From Saccoglossus kowalevskii (taxonomy: Eukaryota > Hemichordata > Enteropneusta > Harrimaniidae), in NCBI RefSeq assembly GCF_000003605.2, contig NW_003113978.1:54631-89268 (forward strand): a stretch of DNA of 34,638 nucleotides, given 5' to 3'. Numbering within the stretch: position 1 is the stretch's first letter; every line of letters begins with the position of its first letter. The position numbers and the translations under genes were made by a program. The notes beneath the pieces are model-generated. The model saw only the letters and a program-made list of their open reading frames with translations. It ran no database searches and was not told where the DNA came from. Shown in pieces: positions 1 through 11,460 of this stretch.

Positions 1-543
1 GAATCACAAAATGTTTCAAGCACCAAAGTTACAAAATTGAATTACATTTTTTTCCTAACTTTTGCTCAATTCTAGTTACCATTAGGAACTAATGTCTATT
101 TAGTTCAAAAATAAAAAAGAAATTATAAAAAAAATATATGAAGATGTTGCATACATTTTGGCAGGAAAATTTAATAGTTTGCACAGCATTTTAAGAATCA
201 TGACAGTTTGAAACACTTTATGTAATGAAACTAGCATACATTGTATCAAGATATAAATTAATAATCCATCACATTTTTTCAGGAAAAAATTCAAAAGATA
301 TTTGATATGTAATTATACCGGGCATTATGAGAGTTACTAATTAGATCACACTTATCTCATTTATTTTAAAAATGTATTGATGCAGCTTTGTTTGCATGCT
401 TCATTTTTGTGTGCCATCATATTTTATGTTTATAATTAGCATCTTTTTATCCAAATTTTTAATAAATGTCAAGATTTGTTAAAAAATCTATCAATTTGCT
501 TTAATAGATCATTGCAATAATTTGTCCTGCCAAAATGTTGGTG
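1..543. other. AT-rich non-coding sequence
   Basis: No gene, conserved protein segment or repeat could be recognised. The short open frames are low-complexity and have no family resemblance. The stretch is probably intron 1 or 5' flank of the EGFR gene. Confidence 0.5.
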
Positions 544-658
544 CAAAATTTTGATTTCTTTTCAATAATCTCTTTGAATCAAAATTTTAATTTCTTTTCA
601 ATAATCTCTTTGAATCAAAATTTTAATTTCTTTTTAATAATCTCTTTGAATCAAAATT
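544..658. repeat. 36-bp tandem repeat, about 3.2 copies
   Basis: Three consecutive 36-bp units begin at 544, 580 and 616, plus a short partial unit. Each starts CAAAATTTTRATTTC and ends TCTCTTTGAAT. Units 2 and 3 differ by one base, and unit 1 differs from unit 2 by a G/A change. Because 36 is a multiple of three, the array is open in one frame, giving a repetitive peptide that is not a gene. Confidence 0.9.
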
Positions 659-3622
659 CCTCATTAGCTATAGGACATCAAATAGTTGTATGTATGTGGG
701 TTTGTGGAAATGTGACAAAAATTGGTATTAAAATTTCCCCAGAATTTTTTAATAAAAAGCAGACAGCAATTTTTAAGTATGATATTGTGTAGGCAGACAA
801 CATAATCATGATCTCTTTCATTTTGTATTCCTCTGAGAGAAAAAAATGTCAACTGAAATTGCACTTTACATCTCCAAAAAGCCAAAGAAGATTGGTCGGG
901 TCGTTTAAAAGTAATTTTAATGATTCATTGATATTCTTTCACAAACCTTCTATTTTGTCATTAATCTTCAAACAACTTGGAGATGGATTTAATGAACTCT
1001 TGCCCCTAGAGATTTTTTTTCGTTTTTAGTGGTTCTATCGTTCTTTTTCTGTGGATGCTTTCAGCTGAATAGATGAATTGATTCAATACTGATTTGATCT
1101 AAGAGTTAAGTCATTCTTCGTTTATTTTAAGTTTGTGCTTGTGAGATGAGAATGATTATAGTCAATAATCCATGTATGATGACCGTTTGTTGAAACGAGA
1201 AGAAATTCAATTAAATTAGATAATGCAACAAAAATTAAATATAAATGGTTCCCATCAAGCAATTCAAATGAAAGACTTGAATGAACTTGTATTTTAACCG
1301 TAAACTGACCTCATTTCACCTGTCAACATTTTGGTACATCACTAATTTTTTTCCTATTTTTTGACTAAGTCAACATAGTTTGCTAATGGTGAATAGTCCT
1401 GATTGAAAAAAGGATTAAAAAATGTTAAAATATTTGTGAAAGATTTCAAAAATGAACTATTTTTGATACAAGGATATATCCTGAATGACCTTTAGTATGA
1501 ATTTCTCTGCGGCACTGATTCTACGTGACTTGCTAACACACAGCCATTCTATCCATGGATATAAATATCAGGCTGGTGTCTCAGAATATTAGTATGCACG
1601 AATCATTGAAATCCAAGCAACAAAGGAATCGGGCAAACACTACACGTTGATCATACCAAATGACATTTTAACAGTTGTGCTGGGTGGCCCAGAGTGTCAC
1701 AAGTTCTTTCTTTAGTACAAATATTATTATATTCATCAGTGTCTGTTTAATAAAAATCTGATATTATATAGGTATTAATTGTCAGTGTGTGCTCACTTTC
1801 ACTTTCCATATCCATTGGTTTCGCTGACTATTATAAAGAAATTAATATCCTTTCTGGAGGTTAATAAAATCTATTATATTTCCTTGACATTGTTTTGTAT
1901 GACTGATACTAAGTGAACAAACATTGCCTCAATGTGTTGTCAGTTAATCCGTTGTTATTATAGTTAATAATCTGATTGAATTGGTTCATTAATATATCTA
2001 ACAGAGTAGGAAGTAATTGTTTGCCTTGCTATCTGACCCACAGTTAAAACTGACAAAATATGCAGTAAATAACTAGCAACAAAGATTGCAATTTGCCCAC
2101 AGGGTTGATTTGACTTCTTAAAATTTCGAAATAATTAAAAAACTGTAATTTTGAACTAATGGATTCATCATAGAGTAAAAACAAATTACCTGCTAAGCAG
2201 TCATATAAATATAAATTTATCATGCGTCGAACAAAAGGAAATCTTCTCTGGTAACATTGATTGACAGTCAATCAAAGATCAGCTGTCAGTTTCACATTAT
2301 GTTTTGTTGTTTTATTATTCCAGTGTCGCTTAAAAGCTTTATTTTGCCATGCCATTTGTTTTATTAAATTCAAAATGGCTACCAGGTTGGTCAGCTTTGG
2401 CTTCAATGAGAATGTGACCAAGTGTTCACTGCTTAGTTACATTGATGCCAGAATTCTGCTCCAAACTGAAAATGCATATGAGAAAGCTAGCTCTGACTGC
2501 TGTTAACTTATCAAATGTTGATGATATGCCTGCCTGGCAGAAATTACTTTTCAGTTACTAAGATAACAATATGGTTGGCAGATAGTTTTTATAAGTCACT
2601 AAGGACACATGTCTCTTTTTCTGTAATTATTGTAGCATATGTGTTTATTTACAAATTGATAAACCCCCACCCCTATTCTTTTCCTGCCTAGCATTTAAAA
2701 CAGTTGTTATTTATTAAAATTGGTAGTTTTATCCATGTAACTTATCAAGGCACCAATTAAGAGTGAACATATAACATTTGTAAACAATTTTTTGTTTATA
2801 AATATTTTGTGAATTATAGGTCTGTCAATCATTCGCACTGCATGATGGGATACATCAAACCCTAATAATAGAAATAATGAAACATGTCTAAACATTTCCC
2901 ACTAACAGTAACTTAACCACTTTTTAACCCATTATTTCATTTCTTTGTTGTCAATAAATGTATGTATCCCACATTCAGAGATTGATTGGTGATAAAAATC
3001 AAGTCTAAACCTGTAAAATTATTGTTCAAAATGGCTGAATATTTGTAGTAGAAGTACGCCAAAACAAGGTTTTGTGAAACTGGATGTTAGGCTTTCATTC
3101 ATAATTCTTTTTTTCAAATGTGGTGAAACATTTTACATCTGCTACAAATTTGAAATTATATCATTCTCCTGTTGTTGATATGTGGCATGGGCCGTATACT
3201 TACTTTGAAAACATACAGGGACTACAGTATGTCATGACCTGACATGATGCACATTAAATATGGAGAGGTATTCAACTTTTTGTTTATCTATTGACATTGG
3301 ATTCATTTCATCGTTTGCTGTCAGAGAGGAAACCTACATCATCAGTGTAATTGCTCAGCTTTGTTACAATGCATTAAGATTTGATTTGTGCAGATATAGA
3401 AGGTCTCTCTTAATTATAAAGTTAATAATTTACAGAACTGACTCTTGTTCAATCCATTACTCCTATTAATTATGTCTCAAGGTTTACGTAATTTATAATA
3501 AATTTGATGTATTTATTTCAAGTGAAGAGTGATGCTTTATGATGAGAACATTTCAGAATGAAAATACTACGTGCAGAAATTTAATTTGTGAAAATATATT
3601 TTTAATGTAGCAGTAGAATAAA
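659..3622. other. Non-coding stretch, nothing recognised
   Basis: I read both strands here and found no conserved protein segment, splice-framed exon or clear repeat. An 81-codon open frame at 2261-2506 contains an acceptor-like TATTCCAG at its centre, but the peptide has no recognisable family features. The stretch is probably intronic or intergenic. Confidence 0.5.
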
Positions 3623-4105
3623 CCTGTATAAACTGAACCCTGTGTAAACTGACAACCTGTCTAAACTGAGCCCTGTGTAAACTGACAACCTGTCTAAACT
3701 GAGCCTTGTATAAACTGACAACCTGTCTAAACTGAACCCTGTGTAAACTGACAACCTGTCTAAACTGAGCCCTGTGTAAACTGACAACCTGTCTAAACTG
3801 AGCCCTGTATAAACTGACAACCTGTCTAAACTGAGCCCTGTGTAAACTGACAACCTGTCTAAACTGAGCCCTGTGTAAACTGACAACCTGTCTTAACTGA
3901 ACCCTGTGTAAACTGACAACCTGTCTAAACTGAGCCCTGTATAAACTGACAACCTGTCTAAACTGAGCCCTGTGTATACTGACAACCTGTCTAAACTGAG
4001 CCCTGTATAAACTGACAACCTGTCTAAACTGAGCCCTGTGTATACTGACAACCTGTCTAAACTGAGCCTTGTATAAACTGACAACCTGTCTAAACCGTAA
4101 ACCTG
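3623..4105. repeat. 33-bp minisatellite, 14 units, built from two related half-units
   Basis: The block GACAACCTGT recurs exactly every 33 bp from 3651 to 4080 (14 occurrences, no indels). Each unit is two similar halves: TGTGTAAACTGACAACC and TGTCTAAACTGAGCCC. An ancestral unit of about 16-17 bp was therefore doubled before expansion. Because 33 is a multiple of three, the minus strand reads as an 11-residue repeat (SVYTGLSLDRL), broken by one substitution that makes a stop near 3890. From 4105 to about 4185 the array fades into degenerate TAAACC-containing copies. Confidence 0.95.
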
Positions 4106-4185
4106 TCTAAACCAAACTCCTTCTGAAATGTCCATTGAAAACCCTTCCAAACCAAACCATTTGTAAACTAAAAACCTGTTTAAAC

Positions 4186-7023
4186 CATGGAAATCCAACA
4201 TATAGATTATGGCAAAAGAGAATGAGAGAGAAAACAAGATTTTTATTACGTAATCATGGTATTAAAAAGGAATGCATCTACTATGACATACCTTAGTACT
4301 CAATGATTTGATTGCCTTGATTCTAGTGAAATACCAAATGAGTGAAATGATTGCTGTTTAACAACACTGAGTAGAAAGTGACAATGAGAAAAATGCACTC
4401 TGTAATAAGTTGAAAGACGTAAATTTGGAAATCCAAAAATCTGTTGATTCATGGGTTAATCTGAGCGTGATGGCAATGCTTTTATATGTTTAATACCAGT
4501 CTTCCTGTTGAATTAGCAGAGAGCTTGGTGCGTGGGTGTTTTATGACGTCATAGACTTCCAGATTGAATTCCCGATATCCTAATGGGTTAATGCCCGAAT
4601 TACCATTCAAAGCGACAATCACTTGCGCCATACTTCAATAATCGCCATGGTTATAAGTAATTAAACCTGTATCAATATATCCTAGGGTATTGTCAAGTCA
4701 AATTCCATGATTATTAAATTAATTCATTTTTCAACTTTCAAGATGACGAGAACATTTATTTGATTTTTACTCACAGATTTCATCGTTTTCTGAATTAAAG
4801 TATGTTGCTGATATTTGTTCAGGTTAAGCATCTATTGTGATCAGAATACGACAGACTTGCTCAAATTTTTTTTCTAAGTGCCATCATCTGCTGTGTATAT
4901 ACGTTGGTTAGCAACGCTTAATAGTACTTGATTTTGCATTATTAAAGTAAACTTTGTTATTCATGTGACTTTTTTTTTTAATTGTGAAACGAATATTACA
5001 AATTACATTTTAGTTAACGATATACAAAGTTCACTATGTTCAGCATTGACAAACGTTAACATATTATAATTATAATATGAATTTTATTCCATCACATTGC
5101 TGGAATGTCCCAGGAGTCTCTCAAAAACATCATGACATTGAATTTTATTGTCATCAACTTTCACCTGTGAAAGGCTGTGTTCCTTTGAGAATTTTGACGG
5201 CAATGACGTGTTAGAATAGCTATTACCGATATTGACAAGAACGTTACTATTATTGTTGCCGTCTTTGTTCAGTTGTCATCAACAGAATTAAAATAAGAAG
5301 TCTCCTTAACTTTCTGAGAACTAACATTTGTAATGGTTTGAAAATATAATTATAGGAAAGTACATTTTATTGGGGGAAGAGCTTTTTTCCTAAACGAGGA
5401 TACATGTATTCAGCATCAAAAACGTACTGCTAGGTATGCCTGGTACCTTTTAATTTTTTTTTCAAAATTGGGACTTTTTTATTTTTGATTGATACTGGCA
5501 TATACTGATATGTTAACCAACAATTTCACTGTTCTTGTTTAACACTGTAGCATAAGTTAACATTGATGTTTTGCATGTTATAGCCTTTTTTACTTCCTGA
5601 TAAGTACATGCAGACTGAGATTTATACAATGACTCAGTAAATGTGTTTTAATATATGGAGTGTCTCGACGTAGCTCTCTAGTGCTATAACAAAAGGATAC
5701 AGACAAACCTGGTGCAAGTCTTAGTGACTTTATTCTCTACTTACTACGAAATGTTCCTCAATTGTTAGAATAATTAACAAGGTTAACAAGAAAAGAGTTT
5801 AAAAGCATACATGTATGACTTGTATCAAAAAACACTGAAAGTCACTTAAATATATTTGTTTTTATTTTGTGTAATAATTAATTTGTGCTATGGATGAGGA
5901 TAACTTGGTTGTGATGGCAACCGTCTGTGTGTATTAATTCTTCATCTGTCTTCGTCATGTTTTAGGTCCCTGGATTGATTCATCACTCAGTCTATTCAAA
6001 GTTTTTCATCGTTTATACCCACAATGCATTGTGATATGGAAGGGTGTGCTTCCTGTTTGTGAAATTGAATAATCAAATAAGTAAAATTGCAATTTACTAT
6101 TGTAATCTCACGTTACCTGCTTTCTACTGTGATGGCTGACACCATCAAATCAAAATTGTATTTCAGTTCCCAGTTTCTTTCAAATTCTGATGTGAAAAAC
6201 ACTGCTTGACTGGACGCATTTATATGTGTGACCTACCTTCAGATCTTGCTCTAAGCTGCAAACAATCTATTCAACGTTTCAACTGCTTATTTTTTTTAAT
6301 AGTACACACGTAGTTGTGTAAAGTGATTATTATATCAGCTTTCCAACATTGCTTGAATTAAACAATAACCATGTTTATGTGCTATAAAATGGTATTTTAT
6401 CAGCGACCTGTTCTGACATGTTTGAACACAAAATCGTGTTTTCATTTAAAATGTCAATTTTTCTGCAGTGTTTGTTTTCATATGCTAAATAATTCAACTA
6501 CCAAAAAAAGAAATTTATTTTTGTTTGTGCACTAACTAATTAGCCTGCTCACTGATGTTTGTATTCAAAGTAATGATGTTTTGGCTAGCATATGGTTTTG
6601 AGCACTAAGTTGCCAAACACAAGAAATCATGCCATGGTATTCGTTGTGTGAGTTTTAATTTTTCTCTTGGGTCACTTGGCTTATCACCTTACTGGTAATA
6701 TTATTCATATAACTATGTGTGTTGTCTCAACTAATCAAGAAACTATATTGACACATTTGGCATTCACAGTAGAACGACGTTTCTGCTAAAATTTTGTATT
6801 CCCACTGATTCAACACTCTCTCATGTTAGTTTTTGAACAACGACATGATGAATTTCATCTGAATATCTGTAATTTGGTATTCTTTCTTTATTCCCATTTG
6901 CATGTCCAGTTACGGATGATGGATTATCAAAATCATCTTGGCTTTCTTTCTTTCAAATGAAATATTCAAGTTTGTTTTTTTTCCAGTAAGTTAGCACATG
7001 AATTGTGTTTCATATTATTGCAT
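4186..7023. other. Non-coding stretch, nothing recognised
   Basis: The sequence is AT-rich with no protein-like open frame on either strand and no obvious repeat. It contains one perfect CRE-type palindrome (TGACGTCA at 4544-4551), which by itself does not establish a regulatory element. Confidence 0.5.
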
Positions 7024-7751
7024 CCAGAGACTGGCATGCTGTACCGTGTCCAGAGACTGGTGTGCTGTACCGTGTCCAGAGACTGGCATGCTGTACTGTG
7101 TCCAGAGACTGGCATGCTGTACCGTGTCCAGAGACTGGCATGCTGTACCGTGTCCAGAGACTGGCGTGCTGTACCGTGTCCAGAGACTGACGTGATGTAC
7201 CGTGTCCAGAGACTGGCGTGATGTACCGTGTTCAGAGACTGGTGTGATGTACCGTGTTCAGAGACTGGCATGCTGTACCGTGTCCAGAGACTGGCATGCT
7301 GTACCGTGTCCAGAGACTGGCAGGCTGTACTGTGTCCAGAGACTGGCGTGCTGTACCGTGTCCAGAGACTGGCCTGATGTACCGTGTCCAGAGACTGGCG
7401 TGCTGTACCGTGTCCAGAGACTGGCGTGCTGTACCGTGTCCAGAGACTGGTGTGCTGTACCGTGTCCAGAGACTGGCGTGCTGTACCGTGTCCAGAGACT
7501 GGCGTGCTGTACCGTGTCCAGAGACTGGCGTGCTGTACCGTGTCCAGAGACTGGCGTGCTGTACCGTGTCCAGAGACTGGCGTGCTGTACCGTGTCCAGA
7601 GACTGGCGTGCTGTACCGTGTCCAGAGACTGGCGTGCTGTGCCGTGTCCAGAGACTGGCGTGCTGTACCGTGTCCAGAGACTGGCGTGCTGTACCGTGTC
7701 CAGAGACTGGCGTGCTGTACCGTGTCCAGAGACTGGCGTGCTGTACCGTGT
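7024..7751. repeat. 26-bp minisatellite, 28 units
   Basis: CCAGAGACTGG recurs every 26 bp from 7024 to 7726 without indels. The consensus unit is CCAGAGACTGGCGTGCTG followed by TACCGTGT. The unit contains a small perfect hairpin, CCAG-AGA-CTGG. As 26 is not a multiple of three, each strand runs through all three frames in turn. The unit has no stop in any of them, so long open frames appear on both strands as artefacts. Units in the first half (7024-7400) are more variable. Those in the second half are almost identical, which suggests recent expansion at the right end. Confidence 0.96.
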
Positions 7752-8684
7752 CCTGCCATGCTGAACTACATAAGGCGTGCTGTTAACACTTTGTATTTGT
7801 ATCATTTGAAGCTAGGTTCTGCGTAGTTGTGAATAACATTTTACTATAAATATTTGTAATTTGTCAGTTTTCTGACTTTTTCTGATTCAAAGCACTTTAC
7901 TATCATGACAGGGGAAATAGTCACTGGGCTTATTTTGATGTTGCAGGGATATTCATTGGGTTTTAAAGTTACTGTTTTTAAGGAAAACAATATATTCTAT
8001 TTGAAACCAATAACTTATTTGTGATTGTCAGTTGTTTTAATTGCACTAGTTCTTGTACAATACTTGAGTGGATTTCATTTGTGGTACAGTAGATGGGTGG
8101 GGGTGGGTGTGTAGGTGTATACCAGTATGTATTGTATTCAGTTGTATCGGAAATACATGTACAAATGTAATTGAGTGAGTCAAGGTCATACTGTTTAAAA
8201 ATGAGTTTTTCTTAGGTAGGTGGTGAAATCTTTTATCTGTGATAGGGCTCAAATACATGAGTTTAAGTGTATTGATTTAAAGTGTATTGTGATCAGGTTA
8301 GATTATCTATTATTAGCAGTGTCCATATCTAAATTGCCTATGATTAATTGTACATTGTACTTTAGAGATCAGACTGTTCGTCTTATCAATGCTTATACAT
8401 GCAATTTGTTCTTTCTGCGCTTGTGAAATACATTTTTATGACAGCATTTTATCTAAGCCCATTTTATCAGTTACAATGTAGCTCCTTTGAACACTTAGGG
8501 GATTAAACTCTGATAAAACAATATCTAAACAAAAATCTCTGGTCAAAGGCACTGTTCCAGCTCTGCTATAACGAACTGAGCCAAACTTCTGACCATGTTC
8601 GGCCACAACCAAAGAAACGCTGAAGAGATAATCTCCCATTAATAGGTGAGTGACTAGGATAAAATGCTGCTGTTCAAACCTAGC
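7752..8684. other. Non-coding stretch, nothing recognised
   Basis: No gene-like segment is visible. A G-rich tract with GGGTGGGGGTGGGTG character lies around 8093-8110. The open frames here are short and lack any family signature. Confidence 0.5.
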
Positions 8685-9117
8685 AAATAAACCATGTATT
8701 ATCAGAGGTACATTACTTGGGGCTTGCAACTTGCATAGTACTGTATGGTGACATCATGTCAAGATCCCATTCAAGTCTCTTCTCGTAGATAGCGAGACTG
8801 AGGCTACAACCTTCTGACATGACGCATATCAATGTTCAAGGTTTGTAATGAAAAAAATAAACTTTTCTTGTCACTATCATAGTGAAAATTGTAATACATC
8901 GAAAATGTACAGAAAATATAGTTCTCGTAATCCGTCATATCGTGGGCAGCTATTTTGATCCACCTGGACATCCCAGTATCCTAGTTACCTCGGGCATGCG
9001 CATTCGCATTTTTTCTGAGTTGGAACGCTTATGCGAGAGCGAGATTGTGACGGGATCTTGGTATCATGTCACCGTAGTTACAAACCCCAAGTAATGTACC
9101 TCTGGTATTATTTATTT
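8685..9117. repeat. Fold-back element with long inverted arms
   Basis: The left arm (about 8685-8802) and the right arm (about 9016-9117) are imperfect reverse complements. Matching blocks include GAGGTACATTACTTGGGG at 8705-8722 with its complement near 9086-9103. GGTGACATCATGTCAAGATC on the left pairs with its diverged partner at 9055-9075. The outer ends are AAATAAA and TTTATTT. The spacer of about 210 bp shows no transposase coding. The structure suggests a non-autonomous fold-back or MITE-like transposable element. I see no convincing target-site duplication. Confidence 0.75.
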
Positions 9118-9403
9118 AGAACATTCTGACGTGTTCATAAATGACCACCATTCTCTATTTCATGATGATGAACATTTTAACAATACTGGACAACTGAGGT
9201 TTTGAAATAGGAAGAAAATTAAAAAAATTAATTTTTTAATTCTGAAATTATCTTTTTGTGATTCATGATGGTTGCTGTTCTTAGATATATCAATAATAAT
9301 TGAGAAATAGCAGAATCCGTGTTGCTATGCACAAGTGTACATACACACTTTTCAATCTGACTTTGTTCTTTGTGGTGGTCTGCAACAATGTATTTGTGGC
9401 TTT
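9118..9403. other. Left flank of the satellite array, with a seed-like copy of its second unit
   Basis: The sequence is mostly AT-rich and non-coding. At 9388-9403 a single AATGTATTTGTGGCTTT copy directly precedes the array. It matches the 28-bp B unit that appears only inside the array further right, but lacks the ATTTT that ends the internal copies. Confidence 0.6.
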
Positions 9404-11460
9404 ACTATCACTGCCACCCCTGCCAATAGTTACTATCACTGCCACCCCTGCCAATAGTTACTATCACTGCCACCCCTGCCAATAGTTAGTATCACTGCCA
9501 CCCCTGCCAATAGTTAGTATCACTGCCACCCCTGCCAATAGTTACTATCACTGCCACCCCTGCCAATAGTTAGTATCACTGCCACCCCTGCCAATAGTTA
9601 CTATCACTGCCACCCCTGCCAATAGTTAGTATCACTGCCACCCCTGCCAATAGTTAGTATCACTGCCACCCCTGCCAATAGTTACTATCACTGCCACCCC
9701 TGCCAATAGTTACTATCACTGCCACCCCTGCCAATAGTTAGTATAAATGTATTTGTGGCTTTGTTTTACTATCACTGCCACCCCTGCCAATAGTTAGTAT
9801 AAATGTATTTGTGGCTTTATTTTACTATCACTGCCACCCCTGCCAATAGTTAGTATAAATGTATTTGTGGCTTTATTTTACTATCACTGCCACCCCTGCC
9901 AATAGTTAGTATAAATGTATTTGTGGCTTTATTTTACTATCACTGCCACCCCTGCCAATAGTTACTATCACTGCCACCCCTGCCAATAGTTAGTATAAAT
10001 GTATTTGTGGCTTTATTTTACTATCACTGCCACCCCTGCCAATAGTTAGTATAAATGTATTTGTGGCTTTGTTTTACTATCACTGCCACCCCTGCCAATA
10101 GTTAGTATAAATGTATTTGTGGCTTTATTTTACTATCACTGCCACCCCTGCCAATAGTTAGTATAAATGTATTTGTGGCTTTATTTTACTATCACTGCCA
10201 CCCCTGCCAATAGTTAGTATAAATGTATTTGTGGCTTTATTTTACTATCACTGCCACCCCTGCCAATAGTTACTATCACTGCCACCCCTGCCAATAGTTA
10301 GTATAAATGTATTTGTGGCTTTATTTTACTATCACTGCCACCCCTGCCAATAGTTAGTATAAATGTATTTGTGGCTTTATTTTACTATCACTGCCACCCC
10401 TGCCAATAGTTAGTATAAATGTATTTGTGGCTTTATTTTACTATCACTGCCACCCCTGCCAATAGTTAGTATCACTGCCACCCCTGCCAATAGTTAGTAT
10501 CACTGCCACCCCTGCCAATAGTTACTATCACTGCCACCCCTGCCAATAGTTACTATAAATGTATGCATGGCTTTATTTTACTATCACTGCCACCACTGCC
10601 AATAGTTACTATAAATGTATTTGTGGCTTTATTTTACTATCACTGCCACCCCTGCCAATAGTTAGTATCACTGCCACCCCTGCCAATAGTTACTATCACT
10701 GCCACCCCTGCCAATAGTTACTATAAATGTATTTGTGGCTTTATTTTACTATCACTGCCACCCCTGCCAATAGTTAGTATAAATGTATTTGTGGCTTTAT
10801 TTTACTATCACTGCCACCCCTGCCAATAGTTAGTATAAATGTATTTGTGGCTTTATTTTACTATCACTGCCACCCCTGCCAATAGTTACTATCACTGCCA
10901 CCCCTGCCAATAGTTAGTATAAATGTATTTGTGGCTTTATTTTACTATCACTGCCACCCCTGCCAATAGTTAGTATAAATGTATTTGTGGCTTTATTTTA
11001 CTATCACTGCCACCCCTGCCAATAGTTAGTATAAATGTATTTGTGGCTTTATTTTACTATCACTGCCACCCCTGCCAATAGTTAGTATAAATGTATTTGT
11101 GGCTTTATTTTACTATCACTGCCACCCCTGCCAATAGTTAGTATCACTGCCACCCCTGCCAATAGTTAGTATCACTGCCACCCCTGCCAATAGTTACTAT
11201 CACTGCCACCCCTGCCAATAGTTAGTATAAATGTATTTGTGGCTTTATTTTACTATCACTGCCACCCCTGCCAATAGTTAGTATAAATGTATTTGTGGCT
11301 TTATTTTACTATCACTGCCACCCCTGCCAATAGTTAGTATCACTGCCACCCCTGCCAATAGTTACTATCACTGCCACCACTGCCAATAGTTACTATAAAT
11401 GTATTTGTGGCTTTATTTTACTATCACTGCCACCCCTGCCAATAGTTAGTATAAATGTAT
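9404..11460. repeat. Higher-order satellite: interleaved 28-bp A and 28-bp B units
   Basis: Unit A is 28 bp (ACTATCACTGCCACCCC followed by TGCCAATAGTT). Unit B is 28 bp (AGTATAAATGTATTTG followed by TGGCTTTATTTT). The array opens with about 12 A units. After that, 24 B units alternate with A-runs of 1, 2, 3 or 4 copies, giving about 49 A units in total by hand count. The commonest module is AB (56 bp). The order of A-run lengths repeats with a period of 672 bp: the first bases of comparable B units at 10551 and 11223 are exactly 672 apart. There is no open frame of interest, because TAG occurs in each A unit. Confidence 0.95.

Noticed and set aside
3602-4237. Minus-strand open frames with an 11-residue repeat (SVYTGLSLDRL)
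   Set aside because: They follow directly from the 33-bp array being a multiple of three. There is no initiation context, domain or splice evidence.
4544-4551. Perfect CRE palindrome TGACGTCA
   Set aside because: A single 8-base site in 35 kb is within chance expectation, and there is no promoter or conservation context.
6966-7826. Long open frames on both strands (up to 279 codons)
   Set aside because: They are produced by the 26-bp minisatellite, whose unit has no stop in most frames. The peptides are pure repeats and overlap each other on both strands.
9404-11460. Regular repeats separated by equal-length spacers, resembling a CRISPR array
   Set aside because: The spacers (unit B) are identical to one another, A units also run in uninterrupted tandem, and the context is an animal gene. 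It is a satellite.
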